Origin: Usnea hakonensis | Taxonomy: Eukaryota > Ascomycota > Lecanoromycetes > Lecanorales > Parmeliaceae | Assembly (NCBI GenBank): GCA_013423325.1 | Contig: BLJB01000299.1 | Coordinates: forward strand, 1 to 47,123 | DNA: 47,123 nt | Direction: 5' to 3' | Part shown: positions 33,996-46,991 of the stretch, piece by piece | How the letters are laid out: the number at the start of each line of letters is the position of its first letter | Numbering within the stretch: position 1 is the stretch's first letter | Program-made: the position numbers and the translations under genes | Notes under the pieces: generated by a model | Database searches by the model: none | Seen by the model: the letters and a program-made list of their open reading frames with translations, nothing else | What the model was told of the DNA's origin: nothing

Positions 33996-34929
33996 TTACT
34001 TGTATTTACTTCTTTGGATAGATTCATTTATTACTTATTTATACTACAATACTATAAATCCTATTATTACTATATAATTAGCTACGATAACTAGATCTAT
34101 TAGACGTAATTATATTACTAGATTTATTAATTATATTATTATTTTTATTACTATTTCTATTATTACTTTATTATTTCTTTATCTCTACTAATCTATTAAG
34201 TTACTTTTACTACTCTCTATAGTAGTGTTAGATAGCAACAGTGACAGTGATAATAGTAATGGTAGCTATGAGTGAATGTGTAGAAGTGAAAGAATAAAGT
34301 CTAAAAGGGAAGATCCGAAAGATTTTACTATATATAGTAAATCGCCGGAATACTAAGCTACTAGTAATAATAATACTAAGTAATAGTAGTAAATTAGAAA
34401 GTAGTATAAGCGCTATAATAGTACTATAAATAAAATAAAAAGTAGCGCCTACGCTACTTACTAAGAATATATCCTAAAGTAATAGTATAGTAAGTCGGTC
34501 TTTACGGTAGTAGGGTAACTAGGAATATTACGTAATCTAGTAATTATAGAGACTAGTAGTAGTAATGCTATTTTTAATATAGTGATAATAACTAATTCTA
34601 CTATTACTATATATAAATTTCTAATTTCCTTAGGAGAGCGACTAGGAATACTATAGCTAGAAAGTATATATTTCCTAATACTCTACCTAGTTAATAGGGA
34701 TAGAAATAGTAATTACGGAATATACTAAAATAAAGACTTCCGATAGTACGTACTTAGAAGTTTTATCTCCTAGTCTTTAAGCCTTTCTTAGATATCCCCT
34801 TTTTCTAGTTACGGTAATATCTAGAATTAATAATATAGGTATAATAGGTTTAGTTTCTAGAATCTCTATAGGAATAGTAATAAAGAGTTACTATCGCCGT
34901 CTAATACTTCTAAGGGGTAATTACGTCCG
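33996..34929. other. RIP-mutated sequence, probably 3' non-coding part or LTR of a minus-strand gypsy
   Basis: Moderately AT-rich sequence lying downstream (minus strand) of the chromodomain relic. It should include the 3' UTR and LTR of that element, but I cannot define LTR ends. Confidence 0.35.
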
Positions 34930-35400
34930 GGCTTCGTATTTTGAATTAAATCTTATATATTATCTAGATCCTCTACTTTATATTATATATTATACTAATT
35001 ACTATATCCTTTTTACTTTACTAAGTACTCTACTTTATATCCGGAGGTTCGCTTATTAAGTAGGACCTCTATCGAATACTAGTTCTCTAGATCTATTTAT
35101 CCTTCTTCCTTAATCGGGGGTAGTTTATAATTATATATCCTTCTATATAAATCTAACGATTTAATATATATAGGTTCTAATTAGATAACTAAGATAATAA
35201 GATAGATCTTTATTAATAGGGGTAAATTGATATAGTAAGCTAATCTTTCGATCTTCTTAAAGATTTAGAAGGGACTAATACGCTAATTATAAAGCTTATA
35301 GTTAGAAATATTAGGAATTTTATACCTATAATATAATTTTAAAAAAATTATATTTTTTTTAGATATATTAATTAATTTATAAAAAGTATTATAATATACT
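34930..35400 (-). pseudogene. Ty3/gypsy chromovirus pol 3' end: integrase C-terminus and chromodomain relic
   Basis: Read on the minus strand with RIP stops: IIFLKLYYRYKIPNISNYKL, then KIERLAY, then a chromodomain (YSIEVLLNKRTSGYKVEYLV followed by KGYSN, and EDLDNI with DLIQNTKPG). The order 'LxLHxGYKIP...KKIxxLAYxL...LEP' plus chromodomain is that of fungal chromoviruses. Stops mostly replace Gln or Trp codons. Confidence 0.75.
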
Positions 35401-35688
35401 TTGGATTGGATTGGAATTCATACTCGTGTCTATCTAACTATATGAAAGATAATTACGGGAAGCTCTATGGCAATGATATAAGGGAAACCTTTATAGTATC
35501 ACTACTACCAGGGTAAAAAACCTTACCGTACTCCTACTTGTCTCTACTATTTCGAGTCTATATACTACCTTCGACTACTATCGCTCGGTACCTCCTGCGC
35601 TCGTATTCCTCTACCCCCTTTATGCCGACGCTAGCGTCCCTTAGGCCGCTCTACCCTTATATAACTAGTCTTTTACTAGGGAATACTN

Positions 35689-35961
35689 NNNNNNNNNNNN
35701 NNNNNNNNNNNNNNNNNNNNNNNNNNNNNNNNNNNNNNNNNNNNNNNNNNNNNNNNNNNNNNNNNNNNNNNNNNNNNNNNNNNNNNNNNNNNNNNNNNNN
35801 NNNNNNNNNNNNNNNNNNNNNNNNNNNNNNNNNNNNNNNNNNNNNNNNNNNNNNNNNNNNNNNNNNNNNNNNNNNNNNNNNNNNNNNNNNNNNNNNNNNN
35901 NNNNNNNNNNNNNNNNNNNNNNNNNNNNNNNNNNNNNNNNNNNNNNNNNNNNNNNNNNNNN
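35689..35961. other. Assembly gap (273 N) inside the LINE 3' region
   Basis: Run of N. The sequence next to it (35962-35983) recurs in reverse complement at the right edge of the window, so the gap holds ordinary LINE ORF2 sequence. Other N runs: 24956-24957, 36271-36273 and 38214-38215. Confidence 0.95.
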
Positions 35962-36279
35962 TCCTCTCGTTTTCGGGTATACCCGTACGGTAGCCTTCCT
36001 ATAGGGTACGCCAGGCTATATTACTCTAGCCCCGTACTCTTCCTTTTATCGCCTCCGTCTCCTTCCTTTCTCTCTTCCTTGCGTCGTATTATTCCTACCC
36101 TCCCCTAAGGAGGGTACCCTCGGCCTATAAGTACTTCTCTATCGTAGGTACCGGTAGTACCTTTACCTTACAACCTCGCTTCCCCCGGAGTACTCTATAG
36201 ATACGTACGTTTCTAATTTTCGTGACCTCGTATATACCCCTAAGGGCTTAGTAACGGAGGACCGCTAGGTNNNCTCTAC

Positions 36280-37760
36280 CTCTAGTTCCCTAGTATTTAT
36301 CGCCTTATACGCTCCCGAGACGTATCTTAGATACTTATTCTAGGTTATCTCTAGCTATCTCCCTAGTGTCTTTATCGCTCCTCGCGTACCTGCCGGGTTA
36401 TACTAGATAGCCGCCGCGTATATTATCGCCGGTCGGACTATAGTCTAGTATACTATACGTACTCGGTTTAGAGTTATTCCCTATATCGAGGCCGCCGTTA
36501 TCGATAGCGCGAGGTATTAGGACGCTATCTTGGCCTTTACCTTCTTAAGGTAGGGGCCCTACCTTAATTTTCTATCTACGTGTAGGCCTAGTACCCGTAT
36601 ACTACCCTTTAGCTCTATAATAGTTACTTCTAGGTCTACTACGGCTTTTATATTAAAGCGCTTTAACCTTCTAGTAAGGTAGACTAGCTTATACTTCTTA
36701 GGGGTAAAAGTTACTCTATACGTCTTCGCCTACTTTAGGTATACCTTGTAGGCTATCTTAAGTATTACGTAGTTAGCTTCTATACTCTTCCTATACGCTA
36801 GTAGATAGATATTATCAATAAAGCTACTGACTTAGAGGTTTAGCTTTAGCTTCGAGTACTCCTCGATAAGCGGTACGTTAAAGAATAGAAATAGTATAGG
36901 GGATACCGGGGACCCCTATAGGATCCCTATCTCCGCCGGTTCTACCTCGCTTATTTTCTGCCCTAGCGTTATTAATATTACTCTTTCTATAAGGAAGCTC
37001 GACGTCTAGTTTACTATCTAGGGGGGGACCCCCTTAGACTTAAGGTTATAGAGAAGCCGCTCGTAGGATATATTATCGAATACCCCCGCTACGTCTAGAG
37101 AGAGTAGGCTGGCTATATACTACTTACCGCTACCCTATACCGTGTATACTGCGTTAACTATTATTTCTAGGGCTATCTCGGTAGACCGGCCTTTCCGTAC
37201 GCCTATCTACTCCGGGGGGAGGAGGTTGTATTTCTCTATATAGTCGCTAAGTCTCTTGGCTACGACTATCTCTAGAGCCTTCCCTAACGTACTTAGTAGG
37301 GCGATCGGCCGGTACGACTTTGGTTCTAAGTAGTCGTCTTTACCCGGTTTACGGAGGACTATCGTATTAGCGATTTTGAACTCCTTCGGGTAGTAGCCTA
37401 GGTCTATATATGCCTAGAAGAGCCTAGTAAGCTATAGGAGGGCCTTACTAGCGACTAACCTTAGGAATCTATTCGGTATCCTATCTATCCCTAGGGCCTT
37501 ATTCTATTTTAGGCGGAAGATCGCTATCCTAACCTCCTTTTCTATCAACTCTACGGTTATCTCCGCCGGGTTTAGATAGACTATATCCTCGATATTAGTA
37601 AGATCTATCTATAGGGGTAGTAGGAAGAAGGTCCTTCGAAGTACTACTACCTTACCTTTAAACGATCCCGCCGGACCGGCTTCCCCGTCTTTAAGCGCTA
37701 GGAACTTAGGTAGTAGCTTTAGGTTTATACTACTCTATCTAGTCTACTTAGCTAGCCCCT
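36280..37760 (-). pseudogene. LINE reverse transcriptase domain relic
   Basis: The minus strand reads SSFIDNIYLLAYRKSIEANY at about 36,770-36,830, where active LINE polymerases have F(V/I)DD; the second Asp is Asn (36808-36822 region), the change expected from G-to-A RIP. Downstream pieces FTPKKYKLVYLTRR and NKYLRYVSGAYKAINTRELE match the thumb and post-RT region of Tad-clade LINEs. Inactive. Confidence 0.7.
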
Positions 37761-40559
37761 AGATCCCCTTCTATAACTCTCTTACTTCGTGGACTCCTCG
37801 CCTAAAGTCGAGCGTTTTGGCTCTACTGATTACCTTATTCCGGTATTTTATAGCCGTGCGCTATTTCTCTTCTCCCCGGTTTCCGCGGCTATTCTGGTAT
37901 TCGGCCGCGAGGCGTTTCGCCTTCTACGTGGCCTCGCTATAGTCGTAGTCCTAGAACGATTAAGCCCTATCTAATAATTTAGCCTATAGAACGGTCTCTT
38001 CTACTACCTTCTTTAGGCCTACTATAATATCCTCTAGGTATTCGTCTATCTCTCCTCTAGTCCTTAGCTAGCTAGGAGATAAGGAGTAGACTAGCTCTCG
38101 GATCGCGGTTTTTACGGCTTCTAGCTTTACTATTTTCTACGCCCTTCTCCTGATAGTAGGGGCTTCTTCTATCGATAGGTCGAGCTCTATATATACTAGG
38201 AAGTAGTCGGAGCNNGTAGTCGGAGCCTATCTATAGGTCTAGATATACTCTATACGATTTTATTGCCTTAGTTAGTCCCGGCGTTATAAAAACGAGGTCT
38301 ATTACACTTTCGCTACCCCTCGCCCTCTAGGTTATAGAGTCCTCGGGAAGCGCGAGTTTTATATCTACTTCCGTAGTTATCTCTAGCAGCTCGTCCGCTT
38401 CCCTATAGTAGCTAAACCTCCCGTGGTTATTCTAGTTCGGATAGTAGAGGTTAAAGTCTCCTATTACTATCCGTTCCCCTTATCCCTAGACCTCCTTCTT
38501 TAGTATTAGGAGGCTTAATAGGTTATCGGTAGTAACTAGGGACGGGCTAGGGTTATATACGTTAAGGATCTAAATCGCCTCTTTTTCTATAGCTCTATCT
38601 TTTCCTTTAAGCTTTATAGTAATAGTATAGATATCCTTAGATAGGGATATCTCTTTCTATATATTAATATCGATCCTCTTATTAACGTAGAGGTATACCC
38701 TTATACCCGCTTCGCCCCTATATAATAGGAAGAATTCGCTGGTTCCCGGGTTATATAATAACTTCGTATATATATTCTACCAAGGTTCCTAGATCGCTAA
38801 GATATCGGCCTACTTTATCTCTAGATTATTAAGTAGCGCTATTATCGTTCCTAGTTCGCCTCTTATATTATATTATAGTATTATTAGGGTCTAGCTTTCT
38901 ATTATAGGGAGTTTGGCAACTAGGAGTTCTATTCTTAGGCGTCTTACATCTGGACTTCCTAGGACTCGGATAGTTAGGCTACCCCCGTTAGTCCCTAGGT
39001 TCCTATCCCGGACGGGATCCGTAGTGATGTTTAGCTAACCTCCTTTATTATAAATCTTTCTAGTCTTCCTACTCTAGGAGCTCTTCTAAGCGTCCCGGAG
39101 TCTTCCTCTTCGCGACCGCTTCCCGCGTTAGTCGTATCTCGTGTTCTCTTCTTCCTGGACGGAATTACCGTGAATCCGTCGATAGTCTTCGGCGCTTCGG
39201 TAGGCCTTACCCCTTCTAGGTTAGAGGTCGTTATTAGCCTTAGTATTAGCTTTCTCGCGACCTTCTCGGTCTCTTACCTCTTTCTCGGGTATATCCTCTA
39301 GTACGCTGCGTAGCCCCTGCCGCCGTATGCCGCGTATACTCTAAGGGCCCCCGGAGCCACCTTATTATACTCCCTGGTATCGTGCTTTTGGTTACACTCG
39401 GCATATCTGGTCTCATTTTTACAGTGGGCTGCCATATAGCCCTACTCCTAGTAATTGAAGCACTATGCCGCTCCGTACATATAGTGCGACACCTCCTTCG
39501 CCTCCCCCACCTCGACTAGGCCTCTTAGCACTAGTCCGGAGGCCATTTCTTCCGTGATAACGTCGATAATTAGCGACGAGTACCTTTTCTTGCCCCCTCC
39601 TAGCGCTGGTCTCCTCGCGCTCGCTATCTACTTCGCCTTTACTACGTCTAGGCCTAGGTGTAGTCTCCCGTTATCCTCTTATATCTTCTTCTTTACGGCT
39701 TCCTTATTCTCCGTATCTATTACCTCGATCCTTATCCCGTATACTACTACGGTATAGGTCCTCTTCACTACCTTCGCGGTCTTGAATTTCTTAGTAGCCC
39801 AGGTTAGGTCTCCCTCTAGTAGCTCCTTCGCCTTCGCGCTGGCCATCTAGAGTTCTATATCCCCGCTCTTTAGTCGCCGCGCTATCACGATATCTTCTAA
39901 CGCGTATCCTGCTGTCTTGAAGGACGCGACGAGGTTCTCGCTAGTTACCCCCGCAGTGGATGTCCTCTCCCCTTCCTCCTCTATTCTAACTAGGAGTTAT
40001 CTTGTCCGCCTAGACTCTTCCGTTATCTCCCTCTGGGCCTGTGCTGCTGGCCCTCTCCTCGTATTCTATATTAGTGACCCCGTAAAGGGGTTACCTTTGC
40101 TCCAGCATCCCCCTAGGGAGCCCTGGAGGGTCGGAGTACTCGCCCTACTGTCTACTAGGCTCTAGGGCCTACGTACTTCCCTCTGCGTATAGGCTTCGAG
40201 GTCGATTTACTGTCCTTTAATAAAGGTCTAGGTACCTCCTAGGTTCTTCGTATACGCCTCCTATATGGCCGCGCTAAGCTCTCTAAACGGCGTGTTTTTA
40301 ATAGCTTCTAATATGGCAATAGCGTTACTCGCTTATTCCTTCCTATTTGCCTGGCTTCTCTCGAGGCTCCTCCTATTAGTCGCCCCCCCTACCGGCTGGT
40401 TGGGGGCCTAAGTCGCGTGTTCTTGACGCGTTTCTCCTACCACTACCTTACCTCCTCTACCACTATCGATTGCTCCGCTCCCCTCTGCTTCCACCCCAAG
40501 TCGCTTGCGTGCTTCGTACGCCTCGTTGCCACTGTCAACTATGGATTGGAATGAGCGTC

Positions 40560-41107
40560 CCTCCATTCAAATATTTTCAATAATTAATAGTTTCTCAAGA
40601 TATTTCTTCCTATAATATACTTTAGTTATAATATTTATAAAGATAATTAACTTCTTAGTTTATTCTCTTTTTAATTATTATAATTTATTAAAATTCTTTT
40701 TTAATAATTTAGTTAAGAGTTCTAGGGAGTCTCGAATATTAAAGCTATAAAGGATTTTATTTAGTAATACTTTAATAGAAGTGTTTTTAATATTATTTAA
40801 ACTACTTTATAAATATAGAATAATAGTAGTCTAATTAATATCTAGATTTAATATAATAAAGTACTATATAGTAATTTTAATGGTTTAATTAGTATATTTA
40901 AATTATTTATTAGTTTATAGATAGTAGAATATAGAAGTAAAGATTTCTACTTCTAGCTTCTAAAATATAATAAACTAAAATTATAATATAAATTTACTAT
41001 CTCGATTATTAATAGTAATATATAATATATTCTAGCCTTATTATACTAATATAGTTAAGATTTAATCTATCTATTTAATAGTATTTTATATAAATTTTCT
41101 AGAAATT
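40560..41107 (-). pseudogene. Ty3/gypsy integrase relic
   Basis: The minus strand reads SIKVLLNKILYSFNIRDSLE, then LLTKLLKKNFNKL, LKREQTKKLIIFINIITKVY and YRKKYLEKLL. This fits the chromovirus integrase stretch 'NASxGxSPxExLYGF...LKREQAEAAIAFANxxAKxxYD'. Its continuation should be the relic at 34930-35400, but the two pieces seem to overlap by about 15 residues, so they may come from two copies. Cut at the right by the plus-strand gypsy. Confidence 0.65.
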
Positions 41108-43199
41108 TGTGAACGGAAGCCTCGGTAGATTTAGGGTATTAGCTAGAAAGCTTCGGTAGCTCTTATTTAGTAGGTACTATAGGGCTATAAGGCCTATAAG
41201 TACTAATAGCTCTCGTACCTAGTTAGATCTTTAAGAATTAATACTATTAGTAGCCTATTTTATACCTAAGTAGTAAGATACTAATTAAGTAATTATATTA
41301 ATTCTTCTCCTAAAAGTAAGCTTGACTATAAATTAGAATAATATTAGATAGTACTATATTAAATAGTATTATACTAATTTAATAAGGGATAGTTATATTA
41401 TCTTTTTTATTTTCTCCTCCTCTATTCTAAAGCCTCTAATAGTATTAATAGTCTAATTCGAACCTAATTTTAATCTAATAATTATTTAACTATATATAAA
41501 CTTTAGAGATAGTAGCTATAATAGCCGTAAATAGCTTTTCGGGATATAATAGATATTTAATAGATTTAAGGGGATTAGCCCTAAGGAGTCTAATAAGATA
41601 AAGTATAACTCTAATAATAGTCGGGACTATAGAAGCCGTTCTTAGAACTAAAAGAATTAAATATAATAAACTATCTATTTTTATTAAACCTTCTATAAAT
41701 ATTTAACTATAGATTATTAATTATAACGATTTCTTTAATCTATAGCTAATTAAAGAGTCTAATATATAAATATTAACTACTTATATATATTTAGGCCTAA
41801 AGATTAAGATATAGACCTAGTTTATAAAACTATCTAGATATTATAGAATATTTAAAAATTAGGAGCTTCTATAGGTTTAATTATTAGAAAACTACTCTAT
41901 AAAGGATATAGAATTAAATATAAAGTTAAAGATAGAATAGATTTATATAAAATAAAATAAATTAGTATAGGACTTTATTAATTATTTTAAAATTCTAATT
42001 ATAGACTTATTCTAGAATAATACTACTATATATTATATCTTTAAAAGGAAACTATCTATAGAAATTCTAAATAAAATCTATTAATTCTTAATAGAGCTTT
42101 TAAATATATTTATTATGTTTAAAAAGGTAGCTTAGTAAGTAGAAAATTATTTAAAAATTAGTAAACGAATTAAGGAAGATTATAAGGACTTAGAATATAA
42201 TAGATAAAAAAAAGTCTAATTTATAAATAATATAAATTAAAATTAGATCTACCTATTTACCCCTTTAAAATTAATCTAATCCGGGTAATCTATTATTTAT
42301 TTCGAATAGCGATAAGAGGGTAGATATCTATAAAGACTATTAAAAGTAATATTAAAATACGAGGGTCTATATATATTATAATATAAAAGAATATTAAGTA
42401 ATAGATTATTAAAAGGCTCTATTAAATTATATTTATATAAAAAACGTAACCCTATAATATCTAAAGGAATATTATAGAAGTATATAATCTTAAAAAATAT
42501 TAACTAGGCTACTATTATTCTATATCTATAGGACGATTTAAATAATACTAATATTTCTAAGACGTTAAAGTAATAAATAAGGTTTATTTAATTATAAAAG
42601 AACCTTATCTAGAAGTTTATACTATTAATTCTAAACTCTAAATATAATCGGGACGATCTTTATATATTAATAAATATTTAACTCTAGTCTTATAGAACTA
42701 AAATAGGTCTCTAAATACTTATTAATTATAAAGTAACTACGAACTTTATTAATAAGGATTTTATAAAGGGTCTATAATTAGAACTATTAGAAATAAGAGT
42801 AACTCGCGTAATTAATATATAAAGAAAGACTATTAGCCCTATATTATTAAAGGCCTTATATTAAATTTAAATTAGCTAGTTATAGTATATCTTTAAAATA
42901 ATTCTAATATAGAAATATAGAGTTATTTTAGAACTATTTTAGCTAAGGAAGATTAATCCTTTAATTAATTAGATTATAAAGAGTATCTAAATCTTTAATA
43001 ATATTAGAATATTAGAATAAACAGAATTTATAGAAAAGGTAGAAAAAGAATCTATATATATCTATTATATAAAGAGAGTAGAAGTAGGAGTCGTAGACCC
43101 TATAGGGGCGTCTAAAAAGATATAGATCCTAGAAGTAAAAGTAGAAGTTATAGACTCTATAGGAATATCTAAAAAGATATCTATATAGATCCTAGAAGT

Positions 43200-44000
43200 A
43201 TATTAGAGCTATATTAATATATTTAGTAAAGTAGTAGGAAGTAAATTACCTCCTTATAGAGGAAACCTTAACTATACTATAGATCTTTAGTTAAGTATTA
43301 TCTTACCGTTTAGCCCTCTCTATAATTTATTTAAAATTAAATTAGGAGTCTTTAAAGATTATATTAATTAAAATCTAAAATCGAGGTTTATTAAATAATC
43401 TAAATCCTCTATTAGCGCTTTAATCCTATTTATTAAAAAGAAGGATAGAGGCTTACGCCTCTATATAGACTATTAAGGCCTTAATATAATTACTATTAGA
43501 AATTAATATCTAATTCTATTAATTTTAGAGATCTTTAACTATCTTTATCGAGTTAAACGATTTACTAAAATTAACCTTTAAGGGGTATATAACCTTATTT
43601 AAATTAAGGAGGGTAACGAGTAGAAAATAATATTTAGAATTAGATATAATCTTTTTAAATACTATATAATATTATTTAATCTAGTAAATACTCCCTCTAC
43701 TTTCTAATCTTATATTAATAAGGCCCTAGTATATCTAATTAATATAATTATAATTATTTATCTAGACGATATTCTTATTTATTCTAATAATTCTAAAGAT
43801 TATAAAAAATATATAAAAGAAGTACTAAAAGCTTTAAGGGTATATAAATTATTTATTAAACTAGAGAAATATAAATTTAATATTAATATAATAGAGTTCT
43901 TAGGCTATATTATTAATCCTAATAATATTATAATAGATCTAGTAAGGGTCTCTACTATTACTAAATAGCTACCTCTATAATCTATTAAATAGATATAATT
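43200..44000 (+). pseudogene. Gypsy reverse transcriptase relic
   Basis: Ordered RT motifs with RIP stops: LPPY followed by NLNYTIDL, ILFIKKKDRGLRLYIDY (motif with K-D), GLNIITIRN, RFTKINL, GVYNLI, IKEGNE, then IIIIYLDDILIYSNN and KLEKYKFNINIIEFLGYII. Catalytic YLDD is retained, but in-frame stops make it a pseudogene. Confidence 0.75.
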
Positions 44001-44949
44001 ATTTCTAGGATTTTATAACTTCTATTATTATTTTATTCGGAATTATAGTATAATTATTAGATCTTTAATAGATCTTATAAAAAATACTATCTCTTTTATA
44101 TAGTCCGATTTAATAGAATTAGTTTTTTAAGACTTAAAATCTACCTTTATTAGAGTACCTTTATTAGTTTATTATAATCTATTACTCCCTATATAGATTA
44201 AGATAGATACTAGTATATATACTATTTCGGGTATATATTTATAGAAGTAATTAGATATCTATATATATTCTATCGCCTTTTATAGTCGAAAACTATTATC
44301 TATAGAAATAAATTATAGAACTCTTAATTAGGAGCTACTAGCTATTATAATATTTTTTTAAATCTAGCGAAAATATCTAGAAAGGTTATAATATTAGATT
44401 ATTATAATAATAGATTACTATAACCTTAAATTCTTTTTAACGACTAAGATTTTAAATTATAGATAAATTTATTAGACCGAGTTTCTATCTATTTATAATT
44501 TTAAAATCTAATATTACTTTAGAAGACGTAATCTTATAGATACTCTATCTAGATAATTTGATTATAATAAATTAGATATATTATATATTATAGTACTCTT
44601 CTTTAAGCTAGCTCTAACGCTAATTAATAAAAGCCGTAAGGCGATAAAATAAGCTTTAGAGAATATAATCTAAATAAAGTAAAAAGATAAATAAATCTCT
44701 AAATTATTATAAATAATATTATAAGAGATTTTCTAAGGGCTCGTAGAGAATAATAAGATCTAATAGACTAATAGTCTAGATTTTTATTAGTTTAATAATC
44801 TCTTATATTATTAAAAATATTAATTCTATATTCTAAATAACCCTTAATTATAATTTTAGATCCTATATAATTTCTATAACTCCCTAATAGTAGGGTACTA
44901 TAGATATAATAGAACTCTTACTTTTATCTATTATTATTTCTATTAGCTA

Positions 44950-46150
44950 TTAATATATAAAAGCGTAGATAAATATATTAAGATTTATAACCTCTATTAG
45001 AGGTTAAAGGCCCTAAGATACTTATCTTTTAAAGAATTAACCCTTATTCTAGTCTCTAATAGGCCTTAATTATTTATTATAATAAATTTTATAATTAACC
45101 TACTATTAAGTAAATATCTAATAGAGGATATATAGTATAATATAATCTTAATAATTATTAATCGTCTTAGTAAAATATATTATTATATACCTTATTAAAA
45201 AATAATAATATCGAAGTAGTTTATACTACTATTTATAAGGGAGGTTTTTCGCCTATATAAAATATCTAATTCTATTATTAATAATTATAATACCCTTTTT
45301 ACTTTATACTTTTAATAAGCCCTTATAGATACTTTAAGAAATAACTATAAATTATTAATAATATACTATTAATAGATAGATAGCCTAATAGAGCGACTAA
45401 ATTAGATACTTAAATAATATTTAAGAGTTTTTATAAATTACTAATAGACTAATTAGGTACTACTATTAGTACTAGTAAAATATATATATAATATTAATAA
45501 AAATATAATTATTAAATATAGTCTATTTTATATCTATTAGAATAGATAACTAAAACCTTTCTAACTAATTAATATATTAACTCTAAAATATTATATAAGA
45601 GTAGAAGAAATATCTAAAGAACTATATAAGCTCTATTAAACTCTCTAAATAAATTTTATAAAGATATAAGATATCTAGATAATATATTATAATTAAGGTT
45701 ATAAACGCCTAGTTCTTTAAAAGGAAGACTTAGTTTAGCTTCTTATCTATAATATTAAATTTAAAAGGCTATTATAGAAGTTAGACTATAAAAGGCTAGA
45801 CCTATTTAAAGTAATAGAATTAATTATATCTAACTTATATAAATTAAGACTTCTATTCTAGATAAAAATATACCTAGTTTTTTATATCTTATTATTAGAG
45901 CCTTACTATAAAAATTATATAGACTATTATATACCCCCGCTAGCCCTCCCTATTAGTAATATTATAGATAATAATATTAAATAGGAAGTCGAGGAAATTC
46001 TTAACTTAAAATATATTAGATAGAAGCTCTATTATAAAGTATTATAAAAAGACTATTTAATAAAGGATAACTAATAGAAGCCTATTAAGAATCTTAAAAG
46101 AGTATTAAAATTAATTAAATAATTCTATATTAAATATCTTTATAAAGCTA
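44950..46150 (+). pseudogene. Gypsy integrase and chromodomain relic
   Basis: Pieces such as SNRP-LFIIINFI, LLLSKYLIEDI, NIILIIINRLSKIYYYIPY and LFIREVFRLYKISNSIINN parallel the integrase core 'PWxSIxMDFIxxLPxS...DxILVIVDRLTKMxHYIP...FIREVFRLHGLPxSIISDRG'. A later piece, VEEISKELYKLY then KEDLV and YNIKFKRL, leads to the C-terminal LEPYYKN and a chromodomain remnant. Confidence 0.7.
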
Positions 46151-46290
46151 GTTCTAAGCTTAAACTTTAATCTAAAAGCTTTAATAAATCTATAAGATAT
46201 AAGAGACTAAAGAATATAAAATAGACTATAATATAGATTATAGAGGTTATAGTAGTTATAGATAATATTTATATAGAATAATAATATTAT

Positions 46291-46991
46291 AAATTATAGA
46301 GATTATATAGCCTATTAGATCTATAGATAATATAGTTTATATAATAACTATTTAGCCCTATACTATTTAGTTTATAAAGTAAATAATACTAAGTATAAGT
46401 ATAGATTAACTTTAAGTCTTAAATCTTATCGAATTATCTACCTCTATAATATAATATATATATATAACCCCCTAGTTTATCTAATATAACTTTATAGGTT
46501 TTCTTTATAATAATAATAATATATTAGAATATCTAGAAATCCTCTAATAGCCTCTTATAATATCTACTCGTATTAGATAAGCCGTTAAAGAAAATATTAA
46601 TATAGTCGATAAATATAAATAGGTCTTAATAGATAAGAATAGTTTTAAGGGATATAACTTTTTAAATTATCTTCTTTTTAATTTATTTATAGCTAAAGTT
46701 ACTACCTTACTCTCTATTATACTAGTATAGCTTAAAAATAATAAGGTTACTAACTATTTATCTAAATAAATAAAGTTTAGTAATATCGTAATTAGGTTTA
46801 TAATTTCTATTAGGGTCTCGGTTATAAAGTATACCTCTTAATATCCTTTAATATTTAATTTAGTAGGATATATTATTATATAGTCTATATATATCTATTT
46901 TGGCTACCTTTTTACTATTAATAATATTACGGCTTTATTCGATAAGAATATCTATATATAGTATCCTTTATATAGATCTAAGTTAACTATA
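46291..46991. other. AT-rich RIP-mutated sequence of unknown origin
   Basis: Lies between the plus-strand gypsy and the second LINE copy. Partly open frames exist on both strands but none gives a motif I trust. Confidence 0.35.

Larger units (their letters stand above)
35401..40559 (-). mobile_element. Tad-like non-LTR retrotransposon (LINE), RIP-mutated
   Basis: Minus-strand LINE of about 5.1 kb with its 5' end near 40,550 and its 3' end in a CCAATCCAATCC-type tail at 35,401. ORF1 occupies roughly 40,540-39,050 and has a zinc-knuckle relic (CFNY...GYMAAHC, then TRYAECNQKHDTREYNK) at about 39,360-39,480. ORF2 carries the AP endonuclease (GDFNLYYPN near 38,450; SVIDLVFITPGL near 38,300), reverse transcriptase and, at the 3' end, RNase H-like sequence interrupted by Ns. 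CpA and TpG are nearly absent (none in 36601-36660) while CpG is common, the classic RIP pattern. An 11-bp word TGGATTGGAAT stands at both ends (35407-35417, 40542-40552). Confidence 0.8.
41108..46290 (+). mobile_element. Ty3/gypsy chromovirus, plus strand, RIP-mutated
   Basis: Starts with TGTGAACGGAAGCC at 41108, a plausible LTR start (about 41108-41470). The plus strand then reads, with many stops: gag (about 41,900-42,300), an aspartic protease relic (TTNFINKDFIKGLQLELLEI near 42,730), reverse transcriptase (LILFIKKKDRGLRLYIDY at 43,420-43,475; intact YLDD at 43759-43770), RNase H (near 44,270-44,580), integrase (near 45,050-45,560), GPY-like segment (DYKRLDLFKVIELI at about 45,785) and a weak chromodomain ending EVEEILNLKYIR (about 45,990). 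No matching 3' LTR could be found, so it is 3'-incomplete or the LTR is too mutated to see. Confidence 0.75.

Noticed and set aside
35538..35993. 151-codon plus-strand open frame
   Set aside because: Most of it is the N gap; the rest is the opposite strand of the LINE.
37789..40165. Plus-strand open frames at 37789, 39554 and 39917
   Set aside because: They are on the strand opposite to readable LINE ORF1/ORF2 motifs and owe their openness to the loss of CpA/TpG.
41108..46290. Complete gypsy with two LTRs
   Set aside because: I could not match 41108-41470 to anything after the chromodomain, so only one LTR is claimed.
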